This document shows positions 39,189 through 49,400 of a stretch of 64,000 nucleotides of DNA, piece after piece. The stretch is from QHXW01 sp035297145 (GTDB lineage: Bacteria > Acidobacteriota > Terriglobia > Bryobacterales > Bryobacteraceae). Position 1 is the first letter of the stretch. Each line of letters begins with the position of its first letter. A program made the translations under genes and the position numbers. Under the pieces are notes generated by a model. That model was not told where the DNA came from. It worked only from the letters and a program-made list of their open reading frames with translations, and made no database searches. The stretch lies in NCBI GenBank assembly GCA_035297145.1, contig DATGZN010000006.1:1-64000 (forward strand). The letters are read 5' to 3'.

Positions 39189-41750
39189 ATGACGTCGCGC
39201 TCGAGCGCCCCGCACGCGCCCGCGTGGATGCGAGGGCTCATGTTTGCCGCTCTGCTGTTCGGAGGACATCGCCTCGTCCACGCAGACGCGCCGGGCAAGC
39301 TTCCGGTACTCACGAAGGCCGCCCAGATACGCAGACTCACGCCCGATGAATCCCGCTTGGGCTATCCGGTGGAGTTGCGCGGCGTCCTCACCGTTAATCT
39401 CTCCACCTGGGGAGTGACCTTCTTCCAGGATGACACCGGCGGTGTTTACATCGAGAACCACCAGGCCGGGGCGCACGCGGGCGATCTGGTAGAGGTCCGC
39501 GGGGTCACCGCTCCCGGCGCGTTTGCGCCGATCGTCGACAATCCTCAAATACACGTCATAGGAAAAGCATCGCTTCCCTCACCAAATCATCTGCCGCTGG
39601 ACGACCTGCTGACGGGCCAGCAAGACAGCCAATGGATCGAGCTTCGGGGTATCGTGCACTCGATTGAGCTTGACGCAGATGCCGTGGAACTGGGGGTTGG
39701 GGCAGGAGGTCACAAGTTTCGGGCCGTGATCGCGGGCTTCGACAAAGCCTGGAACTACAGTTCCTTAATTGACGCAGACGTCAGCATCCGAGGGGCGTGC
39801 GCCACTCTGTTTAACGATAAGCGGCAACTGATGGGCATCCAAATCTACGCTCCGAGCATCGACCAGGTCCATGTAAATGAGGCCGCGCGTGCCGATCCAT
39901 ATACATTGCCGATTCTGCCGACCAACAGTTTGATGCGCTTCACTCCGGAAGGCGTGTCCGGTCACCGGATTCGTGTGCAAGGTGTGGTGACTTTGGCGGA
40001 GCCGGGCCGATATTTCTTCCTGCAGGACACAGACGGAGGAGTTGTCATCAGCAGCACCGAGCTAACGTCGCTTGCACCCGGCGATCGAGTCGATGCCATC
40101 GGGTTCCCCGCGCCAGGAATGTATGCGCCCGTTCTGGAAAATGGCCAGTACCGGAAACTCGGCCCGGGTTTGCTTCCGGAACCCATTGACCTGACCCACA
40201 ACAGCAGTCTGAGCGCCGACCAGGACGCGGAACTGGTCAAGATTCAAGGCACCCTCATCGACCAGTCGATGCGTGGCAACTTCATTGTTCTGACTATGCA
40301 GTTGGGAAGCTTCACGTTCACAGCACGTGCTAACCAGAAAGCCGCCGGAGAAGCACTGCGCCCCATTCCCGTAGGGAGCCGCGTCCAGACGACTGGTGTC
40401 TGGTCTGTTGAAACCGACGAATACCGCCAGGCGACCGCGTATCGCATCCTGCTGCGGTCCGAGCGGGATATTGTCGTGCTCGAGCAGTCGTCCTGGTGGA
40501 CGGCGCGCAGAATTGCCTGGCTCCTGGTCATTCTTGCCAGCGCCATCTTCTTCAGTGCGCTGTGGGTGGCCTTCTTGCGAAGGAAAGTGGAGGAGCGCAC
40601 GGAGACCATCCGCGCCACGCTGGAGTCGACTGCTGACGGGATCATGGTAGTAAATTCCGCCAGCCAGATCGTAACCTACAACCAAAAATTTCTGGAGATG
40701 TGGGCGATTCCGCGGATGTTGCTCGATGCCAAGAACCACACCGCCGCACTCCAGTTTGTCGCCTCCCAACTTCGCGATCCAGAGGCGTTCGTAGCCAAGG
40801 TCAAGAACATCTACGCAGACCCTGACGCACAGGTCGACGACATCATCGAATTTAAGGACGGACGTGTCTTTGAGCGGCACTCCGAGCCCCAGCGTGTCCA
40901 AGGCAAGAGCGTGGGGCGGGTATGGGGCTTTCGCGACGTTACCGAACAGAGGCGCGCGGCCCAGGAGTTGGAGCGCGCCAAGGCCGCCGCGGAATGCGCC
41001 AGCCGGGCAAAGAGCGAATTCCTCGCCAACATGAGCCATGAGATTCGCACCCCCATGAACGGCGTTATCGGGATGACCGATCTGGTTCTGGATACCGATC
41101 TGTCCACCGAGCAGCGCGAGTATCTCATGGATGCCAGGCGATCGGCAGAATTCCTGTTGGCGCTGCTCAACGACATTCTCGATCTGTCTAAGATCGAAGC
41201 GGGACGCCTGGAACTCAATCCCGTGGAGTTTTCCTTGCATCGTTGTGTGCAGGAAGCTGTGGCAACGCTTGCGATCAATGCCGAACAGAAGGGTCTCGGG
41301 CTTACCTCCGAAGTTGCGCCTGATATTCCCAATCGGCTGATCGGAGACCCGTTCCGGCTCCGCCAGATTCTGCTAAACCTGCTGAACAACGCGATCAAGT
41401 TCACCAGTGCGGGGTCGATCGCGTTGAGAGCAGCGCTACTGGACCGCCAGGATTCCGCGGTCACCGTGCATTTCGCGGTATCCGATACGGGAGTGGGAAT
41501 CCCGCCGGACAAGCTCGAACTCATCTTTGAAGCGTTTCGCCAGGTGGATTCTTCCACGTCGCGAAAGTACGGCGGCACCGGTTTAGGTTTGACCATTTCG
41601 TCGAGGCTGGTGGACATGATGAACGGGCATCTCTGGGTGGATAGCCAGATGGGCCAAGGGAGCGTCTTCCAGTTCACGGCAACATTTCGTTGCGAGATGA
41701 AGCCAGAACGTGATGCGCCGGCGCTGATTTCTACTCCGACCAGGGCTTGA
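39189..41750 (+). CDS. Membrane sensor histidine kinase with OB-like periplasmic modules
   Basis: An 853-residue hybrid-like kinase without receiver domain. After the signal peptide the periplasmic part (about 35-430) has three related beta modules; two are clear: VELRGVLT with FFQDDTGGVYIEN, and IRVQGVVT with FFLQDTDGGVVISS, each followed by GDLVEVRG or GDRVDAIG. A helix at about 442-465 leads to a PAS domain (STADGIMVVNSASQIVTYN), then HisKA with His617 (MSHEIRTPMNGV) and an ATPase with N, G1 and G2 boxes (LLNNAIKF, DTGVGIP, GGTGLGL). No response regulator is adjacent. The stimulus is unknown; OB-like modules often bind sugars or nucleic acids. Confidence 0.88.
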   Translation: MTSRSSAPHAPAWMRGLMFAALLFGGHRLVHADAPGKLPVLTKAAQIRRLTPDESRLGYPVELRGVLTVNLSTWGVTFFQDDTGGVYIENHQAGAHAGDLVEVRGVTAPGAFAPIVDNPQIHVIGKASLPSPNHLPLDDLLTGQQDSQWIELRGIVHSIELDADAVELGVGAGGHKFRAVIAGFDKAWNYSSLIDADVSIRGACATLFNDKRQLMGIQIYAPSIDQVHVNEAARADPYTLPILPTNSLMRFTPEGVSGHRIRVQGVVTLAEPGRYFFLQDTDGGVVISSTELTSLAPGDRVDAIGFPAPGMYAPVLENGQYRKLGPGLLPEPIDLTHNSSLSADQDAELVKIQGTLIDQSMRGNFIVLTMQLGSFTFTARANQKAAGEALRPIPVGSRVQTTGVWSVETDEYRQATAYRILLRSERDIVVLEQSSWWTARRIAWLLVILASAIFFSALWVAFLRRKVEERTETIRATLESTADGIMVVNSASQIVTYNQKFLEMWAIPRMLLDAKNHTAALQFVASQLRDPEAFVAKVKNIYADPDAQVDDIIEFKDGRVFERHSEPQRVQGKSVGRVWGFRDVTEQRRAAQELERAKAAAECASRAKSEFLANMSHEIRTPMNGVIGMTDLVLDTDLSTEQREYLMDARRSAEFLLALLNDILDLSKIEAGRLELNPVEFSLHRCVQEAVATLAINAEQKGLGLTSEVAPDIPNRLIGDPFRLRQILLNLLNNAIKFTSAGSIALRAALLDRQDSAVTVHFAVSDTGVGIPPDKLELIFEAFRQVDSSTSRKYGGTGLGLTISSRLVDMMNGHLWVDSQMGQGSVFQFTATFRCEMKPERDAPALISTPTRA

Positions 41751-41780
41751 TTTTCTCCTTTTGTTCGCCTATTGTGGCGT

Positions 41781-42557
41781 ATGCCAACTGACACTTGTGA
41801 CTGGAGGTTCACGCGGTGTCGGGCGTGGCGTCGCGCTCGGGCTGTCGGCAGCCGGCTTCACCGTATTGCGACGGGTCGAAGCATAGATTCTGCGGACCTT
41901 CCACCGTCGATTATGCGGATTCGTTGCGATCATGCTCGGGACGATGACACCACGCGGGTGTTTCAGAGAATCGCCGAGGCTACCGACGGGCTCGAAGTAC
42001 TGGTCAATTCCGCCTGGGGTGGCTACGAACGGATGATGGAAGACGGCCAATTCACCTGGCCCCTGCCATTTTGGCAACAGCCGCCGCACCGATGGCACAG
42101 CATGATGAACGTGGGAGTACGTTCGGCCTTTGTTGCGTCCGCGCACGCGGCTCGTTCCATGATCCCCCGGCGCAGAGGCTTGATCGTCAACATCAGCTAT
42201 TGGGCCGCCCAGAAGTATCTGGGCAATGCGATATACGGGATTTCGAAGGCGGCTACGGATAAGATGTCGGCGGATATGGCTCACGAGCTCCGCGATCATG
42301 GCGTCACCGCGCTTTCGCTCTACCCGGGCTTGGTGCGAACCGAGGCTGTGCTTCAGGCAGCGGAGAATGGTTGGCTGAACCTCGCGAACAGCGAGAGCCC
42401 GGAGTTCATCGGCAGGGTGGTCGCCGCTTTGAGCGCAGAACCGAATCTGATCAAGAGATCCGGCAAGGTTGTGATCGCGGCACAAGTTGCCAAGGAGCTG
42501 GGCGTATTGGACACTGACGGCAAACAACCGATCCCGCTTACTCTAGACTCGGCTTAA
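41781..42557 (+). pseudogene. Short-chain dehydrogenase, frameshifted at N-terminus
   Basis: The main part is a clear SDR: LVNSAWGGYER, the catalytic Ser/Tyr/Lys region NISYWAAQKY and YGISKAATDKM, and LYPGLVRTEA. The Rossmann start lies in another frame: CTT GTG ACT GGA GGT from 41794 gives LVTGGSRGVGRGVALGLSAA and GFTV, the NADP motif. One base is missing at the two T at 41866-41867 (GTATTGCG), after which TGRSIDSADLPP continues in the main frame. The ATG at 41781 is also out of frame with the glycine motif, so a second indel or another start (TTG 41761) would be needed. As read, no product has both halves. Confidence 0.7.
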
Positions 42558-42762
42558 GCTTTGCCTGGCGATCGGACCTCGCCGGCGTCTTCACGCTCCA
42601 GCCAGCGCACTCGATCACAGGCAGCCTCGGGTACTTGGGAAAGCGCGGGTCCGTGTCCGAGAGCCTGCAACGGTAGAACATCGAGCCACGGCTGGATCGG
42701 ATAATCTCGCTGTGCGCACAGCTGGCGCACAGGCCAGCCGACACGGTGCCTCCCAAGCTCAT
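42538..42762 (-). CDS. Small Cys-rich conserved protein
   Basis: A 74-residue protein with four Cys: CASC near the N-terminus, then YRC and ECAGW. The core RGSMFYRCRLSDTDPRFPKYP and LPVIECAGW is a widely spread pattern in small bacterial proteins of unknown function; the Cys may bind zinc. Start at 42762 overlaps the stop of the glycosidase gene (ATGA), so it is the last gene of that operon. Its end overlaps the convergent SDR by 20 bases. Confidence 0.75.
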   Translation of the reverse strand: MSLGGTVSAGLCASCAHSEIIRSSRGSMFYRCRLSDTDPRFPKYPRLPVIECAGWSVKTPARSDRQAKLKPSLE

Positions 42763-44531
42763 CGGTATTTCACGGCGTACAGATGGACCTCCAGTTTGAC
42801 ATCGTCTTTTTCGCCGGAGGAGCAAGTAACTACCAGCGGACCGTTCCCCGCGATCGCTGCGGACCGTACCTCACCGGCAGCCCAGGATAGGCCACTCCAA
42901 ATGGCCTTGTCATACTGGATCTCAACGGGAATGGACTTCGCCTGCTGCTGCACGTGGATCTGGAAAACCTTTCCCATGGTCTTGCCGTTGGGCGGCCCGC
43001 CGGCCCATGTGCGCCGTATCTGACCGTCGGGGGACCGTTGCCGCATGATGATGCGCACGTCAGCGGCTTGCGGCGGCGCAACCGATGCCTGCACTTCATT
43101 GCGGACATGCGACGTGAAGGCGGCTGGAATCGGCTCGATGGAAATGTGAATCCGAACATCTTCTTCGATTCCCAGGTCGTATTGCGCGCGCGCATTTTGC
43201 CCGTAGCCGACGAGCGCGAGTTGCTCCGGACCCAAAGTGATGGAGTTGCCCGAGAGAGCCGGCTGAAAACCAGCATCGCGAAAGAGAATGCGGCCCTGAC
43301 CGAGCGGGTGCTGCTCCCGGGACAGTTCAGGCATTGCGATGGTCCGCACGCTTTCTGTCGGATTCACCACGACATAGAGCGCGCCGTTCGCGTCCAGCGA
43401 TGCGAAGCCATAAGGTTCGATGTCGCCGGGGACGCCGCCGAAGGTCTTTGTGCGGCCCACCGCTTGCATCGGCAGATAAAGCGACTGCACGTTGTGCAAC
43501 CACTCCGCCATCCGATCATTAATCAATTCCATGTTGCCGTGGATGGTATTGATCCAGCCTCCACGCGCCATCATTAACAGCACGCTGCTCTTCCAGGCGC
43601 CGGTACGCCGATAGTAATCCGTGCCGGTGGTGGCGAACATCACACTGGTGCTATCGACACGCTCGAGCGGAAGATAGCTGTCGTTATAGCGGCGGACCAT
43701 GTGGTCGCCGTAGAGGTCGGCCGACCTCCAGAAGTTGATCATGGGCACATCCGACGGCCGCGGATCACCGGAGTAGAGCGTGTCAAAAACTCCTAGCCAG
43801 CGTAAGTCGATCGGATCCAGGAAAGGGAAGGGGAGCGAGGTGCCGTCCACGTTCCCGCCAAATCCATTGAAGGCGACCAGGACAACATCGGGATTACTTT
43901 CGCGAAAATGTGCGAGCGCTTCGCGAAACGCGGACTCATTCCGCATGCGAATTTCCGCGGGTGGCGTCGAGGCTTCGATTTCCGGTGTGGCAGCGCCGAA
44001 ATCTACAAAATCGAACTTGAACATGCGAATGCCACGGTCATACCAGTACTGGAGGGTCTCGATGAAATGCGGCAGAAAGCCACCCTTGTAAAAACACATG
44101 GCGCTCTTCTGAGCGTTCAGAGAATCCAGCCATTCTGGGGCGGGATCGAGTTGGACCAGAAGATTTGTTCCGAACCACATTCCAGGCCGGATGCCGTTCT
44201 TGCGGCATTCATCCATCCAGCGGTCCGGGCCATTCGGCCAGGTCGGTTTCCGCCACGTGCGGTAGCCGCCGTCCTTCGCAAACCAAAAAGCATCCATCAT
44301 GTAGTAGTCGAAACGGACACTGTGGCGGCGGAGGCGCAGCAGTTCATCCAACTCCTTCATGGCCAGCTGCTCGGTTAGCGGCACGTTGTCCGACAACTCG
44401 TCGTAAGAAGACCAGTTGTTATAGACGAAGATGGGGTCCCGCAGCATGTGCGGACCCTTGTCAGCGGCAGTCTGAGCCAGTGCAGCGATGGAACATCCAG
44501 ACAGAAGAAGGAGGAATTGACGACGGCTCAT
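42759..44531 (-). CDS. Secreted clan GH-D (alpha-galactosidase-like) glycoside hydrolase
   Basis: A 590-residue protein with an N-terminal MSRRQFLLLLSG leader. The catalytic barrel shows DPIFVYNNWSSYDE, FDYYMMDAFWF, GIRPGMWFG and MFKFDFVDFG with Asp174 as likely nucleophile, as in GH27/GH36 relatives. The candidate acid/base is not certain. The C-terminal 180 residues are beta-rich. The gene overlaps its upstream neighbour and the small Cys gene by four bases each, so they form one operon with the TonB receptor above. Linkage specificity cannot be set from sequence. Confidence 0.8.
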   Translation of the reverse strand: MSRRQFLLLLSGCSIAALAQTAADKGPHMLRDPIFVYNNWSSYDELSDNVPLTEQLAMKELDELLRLRRHSVRFDYYMMDAFWFAKDGGYRTWRKPTWPNGPDRWMDECRKNGIRPGMWFGTNLLVQLDPAPEWLDSLNAQKSAMCFYKGGFLPHFIETLQYWYDRGIRMFKFDFVDFGAATPEIEASTPPAEIRMRNESAFREALAHFRESNPDVVLVAFNGFGGNVDGTSLPFPFLDPIDLRWLGVFDTLYSGDPRPSDVPMINFWRSADLYGDHMVRRYNDSYLPLERVDSTSVMFATTGTDYYRRTGAWKSSVLLMMARGGWINTIHGNMELINDRMAEWLHNVQSLYLPMQAVGRTKTFGGVPGDIEPYGFASLDANGALYVVVNPTESVRTIAMPELSREQHPLGQGRILFRDAGFQPALSGNSITLGPEQLALVGYGQNARAQYDLGIEEDVRIHISIEPIPAAFTSHVRNEVQASVAPPQAADVRIIMRQRSPDGQIRRTWAGGPPNGKTMGKVFQIHVQQQAKSIPVEIQYDKAIWSGLSWAAGEVRSAAIAGNGPLVVTCSSGEKDDVKLEVHLYAVKYR

Positions 44532-46405
44532 TTTTCTTGTGCGCGCATTTGAGCGTAGCGCGGTTCGCCCAGCGCGGAGCGCAGCGCCAGACCCAATTCA
44601 CCCGGCGAGACAGCACCATTGTTTCGCCACACGATTCTCCTTTCCGGACTGATCAAAACCATCGACGGAGCGTGCGCCAGACCGCAGGCTTGGAGAGCGG
44701 AATGGCCGTCATCAACGAGCAGTGGAATTTCGCTCAGGTTCCAATCGTACGCTAGGTTGCGAGCCGCCTGTGAGGCAAGCGGGGACTCGACCATCACCGC
44801 CACTTGCAAGCCCAGCGATCGGAATTGCTCATGCACGCTCGTCAGAAAAGTTACCTGCCCGCGAGATGATCCGTCCTCCTCTGCTTTTGGCGACACAAAA
44901 CCGAGCAGCAGCCATTTGCCGGCGAACGCGGCCAAAGAGGCCGGACTTTCTGGGGAATCGTGCAACTGCGTCGCCGTCTTGAGATGGTCTGCACCATCGG
45001 ACTGGCTAATCCGGCCGTGAGCATCCTGGCCTGACTCTCTCTGGTACGTCTCAAAACTTGTATAAGAGTTGGCTGCGTACTGCCACACGGGGGAGCCGGC
45101 TCCCGTGTACTCGTACGAATTGCCGTCAAGCTTCAGCGAGCCGTTGCTTGAAATCAGTGACGGTGCGGAAGAGCGAATCACGTTGTTCTCGAACGAGCCG
45201 GTGCCCTCGAACTTAGCGCTGTTGATGACGGCCGGAGCATCCACCGCAGGGTTCCAGTAGATTTTGTTGTTCTCCACCCGCAGTCCGCTCAGCTTTCCAT
45301 TGTTCCAGGTCCAGAGAAACAAGGCGCCTTGATAACGCGCCAAGCGCGGGCTGCGGCCGTTATTGAGACAGACGTTGTTGCGCACTATGCTGTTCACGGT
45401 AGTCCAACCCGCGCCGAAAACCGCCACACAATAGCCCTGCGTGTCGTGCGCAAAGTTGTTTTCGACGGTGTTGTCGGCATCTCCATAGTCGATATCGAAC
45501 GCGCCACCATCCACTCCCGGGCTATCGCTGAGGAACGCTTCATTGCGCCGCACCATGCAGTCGTGGCACATCCACGTCCAGATCGCATTGGGAGTGCCGA
45601 TGGTTTGTGTTTCCTGCATGCCGGTATTCCAGCTCACGCTGTTCTCAATGAGGCCGTTCTTAATTCGGAAAAGAATGATGCCGTCACCCTGCACGTCGTG
45701 AACGATGGAATTGCGTATTACCACATTGGTACCGTATGTGGACTCCGGTGGATAGCCGAAATCGCCGCCACCCACTAGAATTCCAGCCCACTGTGAAGTG
45801 CTGTAAGCGGTAACGCCATCTACGAGAATATCGTCAAAACGCTGTTCGACCTTACCCGGAGATATCACGAGCAGGCCGCCCTCTTTTGCCTTCACCTCGC
45901 CGGTGACATCGTGCACAACGACATTCTTCACGTAGATGTGATGTAAGACGCCTTGGTCGCCACTGACGAAGAGCCCATGCGGCTGTCCCCCGATCAACTC
46001 CAGGCTTTCAACGTCCCAATACTCCTGATTGAAAAGTTTAAGCGCAGCCTCCTGGTCCGGCCCAGACTGGATTCGGGGCAGCGGACCATCTCCCCAAGCG
46101 CCGAGTGTGATGATAGATCCCGTCGCACCTGATCCCTTCGGCCAGAGCATACCGGAGCAAGTGGTTCCACGCTTGAACAGGACTGAGTCACCGGGACGGA
46201 ACACCTGCTGAGATACTTTGGCGAGCGTTCGCCAGCTCGTGGAGGGTGAGCGCGCATCAGCTGAATCATTGCCCTGCGCGCAATCGATATAATAAATAGT
46301 GCCGGAATGGCTGGTTGGCGCTCCCGCCGAGGTGAAGGATGCTATTCCCGCAATTGTTACGGCGACTAACGTGTAGCCCAGTCTGGCGGCCACCGCCGCT
46401 ACCAC
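44528..46405 (-). CDS. Right-handed beta-helix fused to thioredoxin-like domain
   Basis: A 625-residue exported protein. Residues about 35-430 form a parallel beta-helix like pectate-lyase or alginate-epimerase folds (repeats such as NVVIRNSIVHDVQGDGIILF and GLIENSVSWNTGM). Residues about 480-615 resemble an AhpC/TlpA thioredoxin fold (WLLLGFVSPKAEED, VTFLTSVHEQFRSLGLQVAV, PSMVLISPERRIVWRNNGAV), but no Cys-x-x-Cys is present, so redox activity is doubtful. GTG 46405 overlaps the stop of the receptor gene by seven bases. It is coupled to the glycosidase gene by ATGA. A glycan-binding or lyase role is inferred. Confidence 0.75.
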   Translation of the reverse strand: MVAAVAARLGYTLVAVTIAGIASFTSAGAPTSHSGTIYYIDCAQGNDSADARSPSTSWRTLAKVSQQVFRPGDSVLFKRGTTCSGMLWPKGSGATGSIITLGAWGDGPLPRIQSGPDQEAALKLFNQEYWDVESLELIGGQPHGLFVSGDQGVLHHIYVKNVVVHDVTGEVKAKEGGLLVISPGKVEQRFDDILVDGVTAYSTSQWAGILVGGGDFGYPPESTYGTNVVIRNSIVHDVQGDGIILFRIKNGLIENSVSWNTGMQETQTIGTPNAIWTWMCHDCMVRRNEAFLSDSPGVDGGAFDIDYGDADNTVENNFAHDTQGYCVAVFGAGWTTVNSIVRNNVCLNNGRSPRLARYQGALFLWTWNNGKLSGLRVENNKIYWNPAVDAPAVINSAKFEGTGSFENNVIRSSAPSLISSNGSLKLDGNSYEYTGAGSPVWQYAANSYTSFETYQRESGQDAHGRISQSDGADHLKTATQLHDSPESPASLAAFAGKWLLLGFVSPKAEEDGSSRGQVTFLTSVHEQFRSLGLQVAVMVESPLASQAARNLAYDWNLSEIPLLVDDGHSALQACGLAHAPSMVLISPERRIVWRNNGAVSPGELGLALRSALGEPRYAQMRAQEK

Positions 46406-49400
46406 TGAAAACGCGCGCCGAACTGACCGTTCCGGGGCGTGGAATTCACTCCCGTTACGTAGCCAAAGGTCTTGCTTGTGAGACTCGTATCCGGATCGGC
46501 GAAGCCATGCCGGTTGAAAATATTGTAGAATTCTACACGGAATTGTAACTTATACTTGCCATCTGCCCCGAACGACATGTACTTCAAGAGACTGGCATCC
46601 TCGTTTGCCAAGCCAAAATCGCGCAGTGCGCTAATGCGCGCGGGGCCTGAACCGAGCTGGCCATACGCCGGGTTAGTGGCGACGGATGCGGGAAAGTATA
46701 GATCCCCGTTGGGAGCCGGGTCATTACCTGTGGGTTGCTCAAAGCTTCCCGGATTGAATTTGCGCCCGCCATATCCGGCAAGATTGTAATTGACATAGGT
46801 CGCCGCCCAGGCAGGATAGTAATAGTAGTTACTCGAGTAGAAGGTCAGAGGTTTTCCAGAAGCATAAAGCATGACTCCGGAAACTCTCCAGCCACTCACC
46901 AGCCCATTGATCAGCCGTGATTGATTAGCAAGCAGCTTGCGGCCTTTGCCGAAGGGCAGATCGTAAGTGATGGCGCTCTTTACCGTGTGCGTCTGGTCGT
47001 AAGCCGACAGCGTGTGGGCAGCCTCGCTCAAATTTGCGAAATTCTGAATGCCTGCAACGTCGTAGCTGTCGCCGAAATTGTTGAAGGTGTCTGAGAGGTT
47101 TCGTGAAAGTGTATAGCTGATGTTCATGGTCAGGCCACTGCTCATTTGTTTGACCAGATGCAGAACCATGGAGTCATAGTACGACTGCCCAAGAGGTAAA
47201 CCGACGTAGTAGAGAGTGGGATAGAACCAATAGGTAGTTTCCGCCGCGGAAAGTTGCGGATATGGCGCGATGGCCGAAACGGCGGGAGCACAGAAACCTG
47301 CATAGGGAAACGGAACTCCGTATTTAGCGGCTATACCCTTGTCACAGACGTAATTAAATCCATTCCCGGAATTGATGAGGTTGAAGAAGGTTGATGCGTT
47401 AGCCTGGTTATTGTTCAGTGCGGAATCCTGTAGATGATGGCCACGGTTGCCAATGTAACTGCCCTCGATGCGCATCGTTGGCGTCAGTTCGTATTGAACA
47501 CCAATATTGAAGGTATCCGTATAGCCCGCTTTTAGGGCGTTCGGGTCAACCGTGACGACAGGGAACTGTGTGATCGGAGGGGTTGTCGTCATCGTTCCTG
47601 GTGTATAAACACCGGGATAGCCTGAATTCCAATTGAACGATGCAGATGCGGCGTTAGTGCCGCGGAATCCAGGTGCGTACCCGTACGGGACGCCCTCGTA
47701 GTACTGAATACCGATAGGCACGTAAAGGATGCCGAACGAGCCGCGGAACACGACTTTCTTCCAAGGGCTATACGCGAACCCGATCTGGGGGCCGAAGTTG
47801 TGCCAGTCCTCGTTCTTTTCGAAACTGTCGCCACCCCCTTTTGCGTAGGCAATTGCTCCTGGAATGCCGAGATTGGGATCGATGGCGCTGAGATCGAAGT
47901 TAGCCCAGTGCCCGTACTTTTCATGAAAACGGAACGTCGCATCCCATCGGAGCCCGATAGTCACGGTCAACTTGGGGGTAAGTTTCCAATTGTCCTGGGC
48001 AAACAGGTCCATCGCCTTCCGCCGCCCATACAGATCCAATGGCGTGGATTCAGAGGCGGATTGCACATCGCCCAATAAGAAGCTGGCAAAGCCGAATCCA
48101 ACTTGGTTTGCATACGAAGCGCTTGCAGCGCCGGTCGAGTTATTGGAAAAATTGAAGCTGAGCGCGCCGGATCCCGCCTGGCTGCTGATCTGCATGGCGC
48201 GGAAATCGCCTCCAAAAGTGAATGCGTGCTTACCTTTGGTCCAGGAGAGAGTATCGCCGTAAATAAAGGTGCTACCGATATAGAAGCCTTGCCAGCTATT
48301 ACCGATGGAAGTTGTGTTAATACCATTTATAGTGGCGCCGAAATTGATAACGGGAAAGTTGCTGACGCCGGTGTTGCCGAGACCCAGCTGCGACGGCCAG
48401 TTTGTCCCCGCCTCCGCCGGAACCGAGCCGTTCCAATATCGATTGTAGGTGGCGTTAAACACATTCAGCAGGTTTGGAGTGATGCTGAATGAATCACTGG
48501 CACGGAATTCGTTGGATACGGTTAATTGATTGCGGGCGCAGGCGAGCGGGCCTCCGTCTGTGCTTCCTTCTTGCCAAACGCCGCCGCAATCCTCGTTAAG
48601 CCGGGGCCGATGATCATAAATCCAGGAGCCCGATAAATGGTTTCGTTCTGTATGATTGTGATCTAGCTTGATCACCCCTTGATTCGGGGTCTGCGAGGCG
48701 CCGGCGGGTAACGCCAGGATCCGGTCGTTTCCCACTAGCGAATTGATCTGTGGCGTGTAGTACTTCTGATAGAGTGCCGCGATCTTCTCGGAAACCGGGC
48801 TAAACATGCTCGACGGTATCTTGTTGTCCGCGAAAACGGCCCCCGGATCAGCCGGATTGAAGATGGCCCCGGCATAGATCGGGTTTCCGTGAACGTCAGT
48901 TCCTAACTTAGTGCTGGTATTCAGGAGTGCGCTGAAATCGCCATTGAGAAATGCCGCCGTGGGGACGCTGGCCGCGCCTGTGTTGTTTCCGAGAGGTCCA
49001 AGCGTGAAATCGTGCTGCTGATAGCGCTCGAACGTGCCATAGATGAAGGTCTTGTTCTTGATGATCGGGCCGCCCGCGCTGACACCGTAATTCCAGAAAC
49101 GCGACTTCGGCTTTGTCGGATTGCCCCAAACTCTCGCATCCAGGATTTCGTTGTGGCCATACCCAAAGGCGCTTCCGTGGAACTGGTTCGTACCCGACTT
49201 GAGATTGAACATCACAACGCCGCCATTTGTAATACTGTTCACGGCAGCCAACCCGCTGGTTTGAATTTCCACTTCCTGAATGGCCTCCATGCTGGGGCCA
49301 ATCTCTATGGAGTCTCCTTGGATGGTTGCCGTCCCGGAGGTGCCGTCTACCGTGAAATCTTTCGTAAAAACCTGAGTACCGTTGATTACTGCTTCGTATG

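Noticed and set aside
40062..41240. Open frame of 392 residues on the minus strand
   Set aside because: It is opposite the histidine kinase, which carries all catalytic boxes. No family is recognised.
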